A stretch of 64,000 nt of DNA, taken from NCBI RefSeq assembly GCF_020295405.1, contig NZ_JADEYP010000009.1:1-64000 (forward strand), written 5' to 3'. Source of the DNA: Sphingobacterium bovistauri (lineage in GTDB: Bacteria; Bacteroidota; Bacteroidia; Sphingobacteriales; Sphingobacteriaceae). The translations under genes were made by a program, and so were the position numbers. Position 1 is the stretch's first letter. Each line of letters starts with the position of its first letter. The notes under the pieces were generated by a model. That model was not told the DNA's origin. It saw nothing but the letters and a program-made list of their open reading frames with translations, and made no database searches. This document shows, one piece after another, positions 46,081 to 53,418 of this stretch.

Positions 46081-47366
46081 GATAATCAAACGTAACATAA
46101 TTTTCTCACTGGAGAAAAGAAAAAAGAATAATCTTGAAGTAGTAGAAAATCTTCCAATTCGAGTTCGTATTATATATGCTGGAGAACGTCTTGATTTGTC
46201 TACTGGGTATCGTGTGGATTTGAATAAATGGGATGAAGGAAAGCAAAGAGTAAAACCTTCTACAACGAATAAATTAAAACAATCTGCAAGTGAAATTAAT
46301 GCTTCCTTAACAAAGATTGAAAGTATTATCCAAGATCTTTTTAAAGCCTACGAGGTGAAAGAAGAAATACCTTCTTTGCAAACACTTAAAGAAGATATAA
46401 ATTTAAAGTCAAAAATTCAAGCTCCATTAGTTGAAAATAAATCTACAAATATCAATTTTTTTGAAACCTTCGATGAATTTAAACGTGAATGTGCTAAAGA
46501 AAATAATTGGACCTTGAGTACGATAAAGAAATATACTACGTTACGAAATAACCTAAAAAAGTTTGACCGTCGTATTTCGTTGGATAGTTTTGATCATAAA
46601 AAGCTTGATAAATATTTAGATTACTTGGTTACCAAACATAAATACAAAAACACGACTCTAGAAAAGCATTTGAAATTTCTCAAAAGATTCTTAAAGTGGG
46701 GGGTAGGAAAAAAATATATTGCAAATGATGCTTACAAAGATTATTCTCCAAAAATTAAGAAGGTAAGTAAAAAAGTAATCTTTTTGACTAAGGACGAAAT
46801 AGATAAAATTAAAAAATTTCAAATACCTGCTGAAAAACAATATTTAGAAAGAGTTAGAGATGTGCTAATCTTTTCTTGCTTTTCAGGAATGCGCTATTCT
46901 GACCTCTATGCGTTAACTTGGGATGACATGAAATCAGATTCGCTAGAATTTATTACAAAAAAAACTGATGATAAAATAATTGTAGAACTTAATAATCATA
47001 CACGTGCGATTATTGAAAAGTATCGTTTTACACGCTTTCCTAAAAATAAAGTTTTGCCTGTTATATCGAATCAAAAATATAACGATTATTTAAAAGAGCT
47101 TGGTGAGCTTATAGGTTTTAAAGATCCTATAAAAGAAGTTTTTTTTCAGTGGTAATGAGCGCTTGGAATCTATAAAACCGTTTTACGATCATATAACCTC
47201 GCATATTGGTCGTAGAAGTTTTATTTGTAATGGATTATATATGGGGATCCCAGTTCATATTATGATGAAATGGACAGGACATTCAGATTACGATTCAATG
47301 CGCCCATATATCGACACAGTCGATTCAATGCGCTCGAAAGCTATGGAAATATTTAATAAGATGTAA
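46079..47366 (+). CDS. tyrosine integrase of the right-hand element, frameshifted in a T8 tract
   Basis: Two consecutive frames, 46079-47155 (358 residues) and 47163-47366 (67 residues), together encode one Bacteroidetes-type integrase of about 428 residues. They are joined across GTTTTTTTTC at 47138-47147: removing one T from the eight (47139-47146) makes the frame continuous, giving EVFFSGNERLESIKPF. Domains: arm-binding N-terminus (about 1-115), SAM-like core-binding domain (about 125-225), catalytic domain (about 235-428). All catalytic residues are present in the joined product: Arg in GMRYSDL, H-x-x-R in HIGRRSF, His in TGHSDY and Tyr in MRPYIDT. As it stands the first frame lacks the second half of the active site, so the enzyme needs slippage at the T-run or is inactive. 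A sequencing error is also possible. Confidence 0.85.
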
Positions 47367-48407
47367 ATGATGACAAAATCAATTTATGATGTACTGAATA
47401 CAGTTGACTTATATATTAGAATTACAGAGTCAATTTATTCAAAGAATAATCCATTTTGGGATGAAATAGTTGATGTGCAAAAAAGGGTGATATCAGTTTT
47501 AAGCGATAAGGATTTAAACGCAATTATTTTAAAGGAGATCGTTGATTCTTCAGATGAGGTGTATTTAAATATGCATAGTGTTGTTTTAAATAAAAAGCAA
47601 CGACTGTTAGAATTCATAAATCTTCATACTATCAAAATTGATGAAGATATATTCCTAGATGTATTTGAGCGTAAAGAAAGTATTTTGAATAATGAATATC
47701 GGACACAATTAAAGAAAACAACAGCAATAAGACAAGAGTACGAGTCTTTTGATAAAGCATTTGAATCTGCTACTTATAGTATGTCGGAAAACGAACATAG
47801 ATTATTAGGAGCAAAAAAGGCTCAGGAGCAGAAGATTTTGAAGCCTAATTTCATTCTTCAAACAAACATATTAGATGAACTCTATTCTCGCAATAGAAAA
47901 TTTATACATGAAAATATCAGGTACATAAAATCATATCATATTGATTTATTAGGTTACTTAGATGATTTAATAAGTGTATGTTTTATAAGGAAAGTAAAAA
48001 TCAATTCAAATAATGAACCTGATGATTTAATTTTGAATGGAAGTATTTTACCTAATTCTAATGTCTTTCATAATATGTATGCAGTATTAGCTGATGACGT
48101 TTTTGAACAAATTGAACGAAATTCATTTGTTAATATATTTCAAGGGCATCATTCTAAAACCAAATTGAAAATTAGAAAGGGCAACGTACAAAATGCGTAT
48201 TTTATATTGTACAACTTATCTGAATATTTGGTAAAAGATAATTCCAAGAATTGGTTAGAACATGTAATATATCATATAGAATGGACTGAAGAATGGTCAT
48301 TAGAAAATATACTTGTCAAAATTCGAAAGAAAAGAAAAGGCGCATCAGAAGAAATAAAGGAGAAATTAGCGCAATTAATTTATATAGATCCACAGGAATT
48401 TAAGTAA
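47367..48407 (+). CDS. hypothetical protein coupled to the integrase
   Basis: A 346-residue, mostly helical soluble protein with charged coiled-coil-like stretches (about 60-170) and a lysine/glutamate-rich C-terminus (VKIRKKRKGASEEIKEKL). No signal peptide, membrane segment or known motif is recognised. Its ATG directly abuts the integrase stop codon (TAA at 47364-47366), so translation is probably coupled. That suggests an accessory role in element recombination or regulation. The start could be either of two adjacent ATG codons. Confidence 0.6.
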   Translation: MMTKSIYDVLNTVDLYIRITESIYSKNNPFWDEIVDVQKRVISVLSDKDLNAIILKEIVDSSDEVYLNMHSVVLNKKQRLLEFINLHTIKIDEDIFLDVFERKESILNNEYRTQLKKTTAIRQEYESFDKAFESATYSMSENEHRLLGAKKAQEQKILKPNFILQTNILDELYSRNRKFIHENIRYIKSYHIDLLGYLDDLISVCFIRKVKINSNNEPDDLILNGSILPNSNVFHNMYAVLADDVFEQIERNSFVNIFQGHHSKTKLKIRKGNVQNAYFILYNLSEYLVKDNSKNWLEHVIYHIEWTEEWSLENILVKIRKKRKGASEEIKEKLAQLIYIDPQEFK

Positions 48408-48417
48408 ACATCTATTT

Positions 48418-48516
48418 TATACCTTTTGGGGTATATAAAATGTTAAATATATAATTTTTATACCCGATTTGATATAAAAATATAATTTTACGTATATTTA
48501 TATCAGAAAAGGTATA
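48418..48516. promoter_or_regulatory. three HipB-type operators upstream of the hip operon
   Basis: Three 18-bp sites fit TATAYC-N6-GRTATA: TATACC-TTTTGG-GGTATA (48418-48435), TATACC-CGATTT-GATATA (48459-48476) and TATATC-AGAAAA-GGTATA (48499-48516). Start-to-start spacing is 41 and 40 bp, close to four helical turns, so all sites face the same side of the DNA. E. coli HipB binds TATCC-N8-GGATA, also 18 bp. The last site ends 3 bp before the hipB ATG, so repressor binding would block transcription of the whole operon. Confidence 0.75.
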
Positions 48517-48519
48517 ATT

Positions 48520-48723
48520 ATGGATTCAATAAGATTATTTGTTAAGCATAAGCGTAAAGAGTTAAAACTTACGCAAGAAGATTTAGCATTGAATGCAGGA
48601 GTTGGGTTACGTTTTGTACGTGATTTGGAGCAAGGAAAGAAAACACTTCGTTTAGACAAAGTTAATGATGTGCTAGCGCTATTTGGTAAGGAAGTAGGAG
48701 TTGTAGATATAAATAGAGAATAA
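48520..48723 (+). CDS. hipB: HipB-like antitoxin / repressor
   Basis: A 67-residue XRE-type helix-turn-helix protein (LTQEDLALNAGVGLRFVRDL, residues about 18-37, then EQGKKTLRLDKVNDVLALFG). Size and sequence match HipB-type antitoxins of Bacteroidetes. It would dimerise, bind the three operators just upstream, and repress the operon together with the kinase. Its stop codon overlaps the hipS start by one base (TAATG), indicating translational coupling. Confidence 0.88.
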   Translation: MDSIRLFVKHKRKELKLTQEDLALNAGVGLRFVRDLEQGKKTLRLDKVNDVLALFGKEVGVVDINRE

Positions 48724-49058
48724 TGGCACGTCAAGCAAAAATATTATATCAGGATCAATTAGCTGGTTATCTAATCGAAGGTGATGGAGGGTATGTGTTT
48801 AAATATGATGAGCAATATTTAAAGTTAGATAATGCTAAACCAATTAGTTTAACATTGCCACTTTCAGCGTATCCTTTCCATAGTAACGTGCTATTTCCTT
48901 TTTTTGATGGTTTAATTCCAGAAGGTTGGCTTTTGGAAATTGGGGAGAAGCATTGGAAGCTAAATCCCAGAGACCGTTTTGAATTATTAATCAATTTATG
49001 TAGAGATACAATAGGTGCTGTATCCGTTTACCCGATAGAGGAGGAAAACAATGGCTAA
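48723..49058 (+). CDS. hipS: HipS-like protein (HipA N-terminal subdomain 1)
   Basis: A 111-residue protein equivalent to the N-terminal subdomain of HipA: GYLIEGDGGYVFKYDEQYL, ISLTLPLSAYPF, LFPFFDGLIPEGWLLE and the CRDTIGAVSVYP ending. In the tripartite HipBST systems this small protein is separate from the kinase and neutralises it; that function is assigned by analogy. It overlaps hipB by 1 base and hipT by 8, so the three genes are one operon. Confidence 0.85.
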   Translation: MARQAKILYQDQLAGYLIEGDGGYVFKYDEQYLKLDNAKPISLTLPLSAYPFHSNVLFPFFDGLIPEGWLLEIGEKHWKLNPRDRFELLINLCRDTIGAVSVYPIEEENNG

Positions 49059-49977
49059 TTGTTTGTTTTGCTATAAAACCATTGAAACAGCGGAGTATCA
49101 CTCATCTTGTTCTAAAAAATTCTTTGGTACTGCTGTGGTTCCACAACTTGAATTAGATCGTGAGAAATTAAATAAGCTGGCTCAAATAACTGTTAATGAG
49201 AGATTGGCATTAACAGGAGTTCAACCAAAAATATCGTTGACTTTAAAAGGAGAAAAGGGAAGTAAACGACTAACCTTAGTAGGACTTTGGGGAGATTATA
49301 TTCTAAAGCCTCAGTCAACTGATTATGCTTATATGCCTGAAGTGGAAGACCTGACTATGCACCTGGCCAAACTGTTTAAAATTGAGACCGCAAGTCATGC
49401 ACTTATACGTACTTCAGAAGGTGATTTGGCATATATTACGAAAAGATTTGACCGAATAAAAGGAAAAAAAGTTCACATAGAAGATTTATGTCAGTTATCC
49501 GAATTACTCACCGAACAGAAATATAAGAGTTCATACGAACGTGTAGGAAAGATTATTAAGCAATATGCATCTAATTCCGGTTTGGATGTGATTAAATATT
49601 TTAAGTTGGTGCTTTTTTGTTTTCTCACGGGAAATAATGATATGCATTTAAAGAATTTTTCTTTAATGCATTCAGATGATGAAATTTTACTCACTCCAGC
49701 TTATGATTTATTGAATGTAAACCTAATCTATCCAAAAGATAGGGAAGATTTAGCACTGACTTTAGGTGGTCGTAAATCAAAGATTAAGCGATCAGATTTT
49801 GATCAATTTGCTATGAGCTTAGGTTTGTCTGATGTTGTTCGAGATAATTTGTATAAAGAATTTTCAAAACAGACTAAGAAAATTGCTGAACTTATTGATA
49901 GAAGTTTCTTGCCTGATGATTATAAAGTTCAATACCTTCAAATTTTTGATAATAAATTGAAGCAAATAGGGATTTAG
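49051..49977 (+). CDS. hipT: HipT-like serine/threonine kinase toxin
   Basis: A 308-residue HipA-fold kinase without the N-terminal subdomain found in full-length HipA, as in HipT of HipBST systems. Kinase features are visible: a glycine-rich loop ALTGVQPK (53-60), Lys86 in YILKP, the catalytic loop GNNDMHLKN (Asp197, Asn202) and the metal-binding TPAYDLL (Asp219). HipA-type kinases phosphorylate aminoacyl-tRNA synthetases (GltX, or TrpS for HipT) and stop translation. The loop serine that HipA autophosphorylates is Ala53 here, with Thr55 next to the glycine. The N-terminus has a four-ligand pattern, Cys4, Cys7, His17 and Cys20, suggesting a small zinc-binding knuckle. A strong terminator follows. 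Confidence 0.88.
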   Translation: MANCLFCYKTIETAEYHSSCSKKFFGTAVVPQLELDREKLNKLAQITVNERLALTGVQPKISLTLKGEKGSKRLTLVGLWGDYILKPQSTDYAYMPEVEDLTMHLAKLFKIETASHALIRTSEGDLAYITKRFDRIKGKKVHIEDLCQLSELLTEQKYKSSYERVGKIIKQYASNSGLDVIKYFKLVLFCFLTGNNDMHLKNFSLMHSDDEILLTPAYDLLNVNLIYPKDREDLALTLGGRKSKIKRSDFDQFAMSLGLSDVVRDNLYKEFSKQTKKIAELIDRSFLPDDYKVQYLQIFDNKLKQIGI

Positions 49978-50099
49978 TTTTTATGATTATCAAGGTTTTG
50001 AAGAAACATATGAATATGGTTAAGCAATATTTTATATTGCAAGCATATAATAAGCTATTGATAGAATTCGCTTATTAATATGTAATTACGATTAAGATT

Positions 50100-50131
50100 A
50101 GCCTCAACATTAAAAACGTTGAGGCTTTTTT
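50100..50131 (+). terminator. terminator of the hip operon
   Basis: AGCCTCAAC pairs perfectly with GTTGAGGCT around a nine-base loop and is followed by TTTTT. Confidence 0.8.
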
Positions 50132-50192
50132 CGTGGTTTTAAATCTCCTTAAAATTCAATATTTAAGACTTTTAGATGTTTATGTATAATCT

Positions 50193-50213
50193 TGCACCAA
50201 AGGTGCATTTTTT
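50193..50213 (+). terminator. small terminator-like palindrome
   Basis: TGCACC-AAA-GGTGCA is followed by six T residues. It is the second hairpin after hipT and may be a back-up terminator. Its sequence is echoed in the palindrome at 50277-50290. Confidence 0.4.
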
Positions 50214-50379
50214 ATTTTAAAAATTAATTATAAACACCTGTTATTCAGTTGTATAAAATTTAATGTAGAGGTGGGTTGCACTCTTGTGCACCTATATATC
50301 CATTTACCTTAGTACCATGTTCTAGAATGAAAATAAGGCTGATGTACACAGCTAATTATTAAAATTTAAATCTTGAAAC

Positions 50380-50688
50380 ATGGATATACATTCATTATTA
50401 AAAAAGCCAGTCGCCATGATGACTGGGGAAGAGCTAATAGCTTTGCAGGCGGAAGCTATTAAGCAAATTCCAAAAGAAGAAATTATCAAAACAATTCCAG
50501 AATTTGAGTATGGATTGAGTGGCATAATGCGAATCTTCAGTTGCTCTAAATCAAAAGCTCAACGATTAAAGGATGGGATAATAAAGGGGGCAATTGATCA
50601 AGATCAGCGAACTATTATTATCGATGTAAAGAAAGCTTTAGAATTATTTCAAGCGCATTCGAGAAATAAAAAGGGGAGGTTGGTATGA
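50380..50688 (+). CDS. DUF3853 family protein
   Basis: A 102-residue protein of the DUF3853 type, common in Bacteroidetes mobilizable elements. The central part (GLSGIMRIFSCSKSKAQRLK, then GIIKGAIDQDQRTIIIDVKKAL) reads like a winged or MerR-like DNA-binding helix-turn-helix of the excisionase kind. It probably regulates or assists excision or replication; that is inferred. The ATG of the downstream ATPase overlaps its stop codon by 4 bases, so the two are translated together. Confidence 0.8.
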   Translation: MDIHSLLKKPVAMMTGEELIALQAEAIKQIPKEEIIKTIPEFEYGLSGIMRIFSCSKSKAQRLKDGIIKGAIDQDQRTIIIDVKKALELFQAHSRNKKGRLV

Positions 50689-51617
50689 GTAAAGTATTCA
50701 ATATGCTGGCGATTAAGTCAGCTAATCAAACGCTCGCTGATGCAGCATTACTTCCTGATCCGATTTTCTTATACGAGCCACTGATTGTTCAGGGGGAAGT
50801 TACCATATTATTTGCTGATACTGGCATAGGTAAAACAGCTTTAAGTGTTCAAATTGCCATTTTTATAGCAAGTAAGTACAAGCTATTGTATGTAGATCTA
50901 GAGTTGACAGATAAGCAATTTGAAAAGAGGTATCGTAATGAAGATGGTAAACATTTCAATTTTCCATCAAATTTCTATAGAGCAACTTATGAAATATTAA
51001 GAGAAGTACCAGCTGATATTCTCTATGAGGATTTCTTTATTAATTCTTTAAAAGAAAGAATTAAAGAGTTTAATGCTGAAGTTGTTGTAATCGATAATAT
51101 GACAAAAGTAGTATCAGGCTCTACTGATAGTGCAAAAAGTACAATACCCATTATGAATGCTCTATCAGCAATGAAGTTTGAAAAAGGTATTACTTTTTTA
51201 GTACTAGAACACAATAAAAAAGTTGATGAATGGAGGCCAATTAATCTGAATGATCTTCAAGGTTCTAAAATGAAGTCGAATTTTGCAGATTCTGTTTTCA
51301 CAATCGGTCGTTCAGCGTTTGATAAAAATCTGCGCTATATCAAGCAATTAAAAGTCAGAAGTGGAGAGCTACTCTATGACGAAGAGAATGTCTTGGTTTG
51401 TGAGTTGACCACCAAGAGTGGATATTTGGGTTTTACAGAAATAGGTTACAGGGGTGAACGAGATTTACTAAAATCTCAAGATTCATCAAATTATGAAGAT
51501 AAGATTCAAGAAGTACTTCAATTAAAAGCTGAAGGAATGAGTAATGTTCAAATAGCTCGTCAGATTGGTAGAAGTGAGGGGACAATTCGAAATTGGCTAG
51601 ATAAAGCTAATTACTAA
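50685..51617 (+). CDS. RepA-like AAA ATPase of the mobilizable element
   Basis: A 310-residue RecA-like ATPase: Walker A LFADTGIGKTALS (about 45-57), Walker B EVVVIDNMTKV, and the sensor region LEHNKK, as in RepA/DnaB-like helicases (AAA_25). The C-terminus carries a resolvase-type helix-turn-helix (AEGMSNVQIARQIGRSEGTI, about 285-304). Such proteins sit in the replication/mobilisation module of Bacteroidetes elements and may unwind the origin of the excised circle. An array of TCGTAA/TTACGA repeats lies just after the gene. Overlaps the DUF3853 gene by 4 bases. Confidence 0.85.
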   Translation: MSKVFNMLAIKSANQTLADAALLPDPIFLYEPLIVQGEVTILFADTGIGKTALSVQIAIFIASKYKLLYVDLELTDKQFEKRYRNEDGKHFNFPSNFYRATYEILREVPADILYEDFFINSLKERIKEFNAEVVVIDNMTKVVSGSTDSAKSTIPIMNALSAMKFEKGITFLVLEHNKKVDEWRPINLNDLQGSKMKSNFADSVFTIGRSAFDKNLRYIKQLKVRSGELLYDEENVLVCELTTKSGYLGFTEIGYRGERDLLKSQDSSNYEDKIQEVLQLKAEGMSNVQIARQIGRSEGTIRNWLDKANY

Positions 51618-51628
51618 ATGTAAAATTC

Positions 51629-51686
51629 TCGTAGGCTCGTAATTCTCGTAACATTCGTAATTTAAAAATATTACGAGGTATTACGA
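51629..51686. repeat. iteron-like array of TCGTAA direct and inverted repeats
   Basis: TCGTAG/A occurs four times at 51629, 51637, 51646 and 51655 (8-9 bp steps), followed after an AT-rich spacer by inverted copies TTACGA at 51671 and 51681. The whole is a palindromic array directly after the RepA-like ATPase gene. It resembles a replication-initiator or regulator binding cluster. Confidence 0.6.
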
Positions 51687-51711
51687 ATACTGCGAAATAA
51701 TCTAAAATTTT

Positions 51712-52044
51712 ATGAATATCAATAATGTAATTGATGACTATTTGTCATTAAAGGGGATATTCTCAGCTCTAAAATATACGATCTATATAATTTTTAATGC
51801 GCCATATAGTAAACATCGTAATACCTCGATTGACTTACAAGGAAGGATATTTAAGGATTTCGAAATAGCTATTGGTGAAAGCTTTAAAAAAATAAAAATT
51901 TTTCTGGTTAGTAATAAGGCAAAGGTTAGCTCTATACAAAAGAAATCTAAATCTTTATCGCACCAGTTCCAAGATTGGTGCGATATCTATAATGGCTTTG
52001 TAGATATGAATGATTTCTTAAAATCTAAGGAAGAAAATAGATAG
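51712..52044 (+). CDS. hypothetical protein between replication and mobilisation modules
   Basis: A 110-residue basic protein, predicted helical, with no signal peptide or known motif. It starts 26 bp after the iteron-like array and ends just before the candidate oriT. Its position suggests an element function, but nothing in the sequence identifies it. Confidence 0.5.
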   Translation: MNINNVIDDYLSLKGIFSALKYTIYIIFNAPYSKHRNTSIDLQGRIFKDFEIAIGESFKKIKIFLVSNKAKVSSIQKKSKSLSHQFQDWCDIYNGFVDMNDFLKSKEENR

Positions 52045-52084
52045 ATGTTACAATCCGAATATCTTAAATAATCTAAGTAATTAA

Positions 52085-52145
52085 ATAGGAGCAAGGTTGT
52101 GTTTTGGTGACCCCAAAACTGATAAGCTCCCGATGGTCACAGCTA
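52085..52145. other. candidate oriT
   Basis: Immediately upstream of mobC there is an inverted repeat GTTTTGG-N5-CCAAAAC (52101-52119) followed by CTGATAAGCTCCCG and a GGTGACC/GGTCAC half-repeat. An inverted repeat followed by a short unpaired nick region next to the relaxosome genes is the usual structure of a MOBP-type oriT. The nick position is not determined. Confidence 0.5.
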
Positions 52146-52158
52146 AAAAAAAGTAATC

Positions 52159-52521
52159 ATGATAAATATTAGTAAAAAGGGGGGAAGACCTTTAATCGAA
52201 AATAAAAAGAAGTTCAGAATCAATGTTCGATTTGATGAGTTAGAATATAAAAAAGTTTTACAAAATGCCATAATTGCTGGTATGAGTAAATCTGAATGGG
52301 TGCGCAAATCTGCAATTCTTCGTAAGGTTGTTCCCAGGTTTACAGAAGAACAGCTCAAAGCATTAAGGGCTATTACAGGAGTTTCAAACAACCTTAATCA
52401 GCTTACGAAAATGGCACATCAATCAGGATTACAAGACATCGCAAATCAATGTCAGAATACAATCATACATATTAATTATTTTATCGATAAAATATTACAC
52501 CATGATAGCCAAGATAATTGA
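52159..52521 (+). CDS. mobC: relaxosome accessory protein MobC
   Basis: A 120-residue MobC-family protein. The N-terminal basic ribbon (KKGGRPLIENKKKFRINVRF) precedes a ribbon-helix-helix-like segment (DELEYKKVLQNAIIAGMSKS) and the family signature AITGVSNNLNQLTKMAHQSG. MobC binds oriT and opens it for the relaxase. It overlaps the relaxase gene by 20 bases. Confidence 0.88.
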   Translation: MINISKKGGRPLIENKKKFRINVRFDELEYKKVLQNAIIAGMSKSEWVRKSAILRKVVPRFTEEQLKALRAITGVSNNLNQLTKMAHQSGLQDIANQCQNTIIHINYFIDKILHHDSQDN

Positions 52522-53413
52522 AGGAAGATCATTTGGAGGATGTGTTGCTTATGCCTTAAAGAAAGATAGTGAAATTATTCATTCAGTAGGACTGCGGACA
52601 GAAAATGTAAAAACCATTATACAAGATTTCAATTTTCAAAGAATGCTGAACCCTAGATTGGGCAAAGCCGTTGGACACATTATACTATCCTGGAACACTG
52701 CAGATAAGGATATGCTCAGCAATGATATCATGGTATCATCTGCCAAACGCTATCTTTCCAAAATGGGCATTAGGGATACACAATGCCTGATGGTTAGACA
52801 TTATGACCGTAAGCACGATCATATACATATTATTTATAATCGGGTCAACGATCATGGTAAAACGATATCAAACAGTAATGGACGGTATAAGAGTTTTAAA
52901 GCCTGTAAAGAATTGAATACTCTATACGGTTTTAAACAATCGGAAGGCAAAAAAAATGTAAACAGAGGTAGATTAAAAGGTAGCGATCTTATAAAGTATC
53001 AGATCCATGATACCGTAAAAGCAGGCATCAAAGCCTGCAAAAATTGGATTGAACTAGAAAAATATATCAAATATAGAGGAGTTGCAATTCAATTCAAATA
53101 CAGATCGGGATCAGACGAAATTCAGGGGATTTCATTTTCTAAAGACGGACAAGTATTTCGAGGTTCTGTAATAGATCGTTCATTAAGCTTCGGACAAATA
53201 GACAAGGCTCTATATAGCATAGTTAAAACAGAAGATTTACTCCAGACAATGGAAAACATCCAATCAGTAGAAAAATCTATGGATCACAGTATGACCAGTG
53301 GAATTGGTGAAATTACATCTGAACTATTCTCTATCCTTGAAATCTCACCAGAACAGGAAGATCCTTTGAGAAAAAAAAGAAAAATGAAAGAAAACAATTC
53401 ATTTAAACGTTAA
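52502..53413 (+). CDS. MOBP-type relaxase/mobilisation nuclease
   Basis: A 303-residue relaxase that nicks oriT and leads the strand during mobilisation. The histidine triad region reads HYDRKHDHIHIIYNRV (residues 100-115; His105, His107 and His109), and a Tyr near the N-terminus (CVAYALKK, Tyr17) is in the usual place for the catalytic tyrosine. The length equals other Bacteroidetes MobB-type relaxases without a fused helicase or primase. No conjugation (Tra) genes are in view, so the element would use a helper ICE or plasmid. The C-terminus is strongly basic. Confidence 0.9.
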   Translation: MIAKIIEGRSFGGCVAYALKKDSEIIHSVGLRTENVKTIIQDFNFQRMLNPRLGKAVGHIILSWNTADKDMLSNDIMVSSAKRYLSKMGIRDTQCLMVRHYDRKHDHIHIIYNRVNDHGKTISNSNGRYKSFKACKELNTLYGFKQSEGKKNVNRGRLKGSDLIKYQIHDTVKAGIKACKNWIELEKYIKYRGVAIQFKYRSGSDEIQGISFSKDGQVFRGSVIDRSLSFGQIDKALYSIVKTEDLLQTMENIQSVEKSMDHSMTSGIGEITSELFSILEISPEQEDPLRKKRKMKENNSFKR

Positions 53414-53418
53414 AGACA

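Larger units (their letters stand above)
49978..50379. other. gap between hipT and the replication module
   Basis: No gene was seen in about 400 bp. It holds the hip operon terminator at 50100-50131 and two short GGTGCA-type palindromes: TGCACC-AAA-GGTGCA at 50193-50207, followed by a T-run, and TGCAC-TCTT-GTGCA at 50277-50290. The latter lies upstream of the DUF3853 gene and could be a regulatory or replication site. Confidence 0.4.

Noticed and set aside
51629-51686. TCGTAA/TTACGA repeats as a CRISPR array
   Set aside because: Repeat units are only six bases with 2-4 base gaps and no spacers; no cas genes are present.
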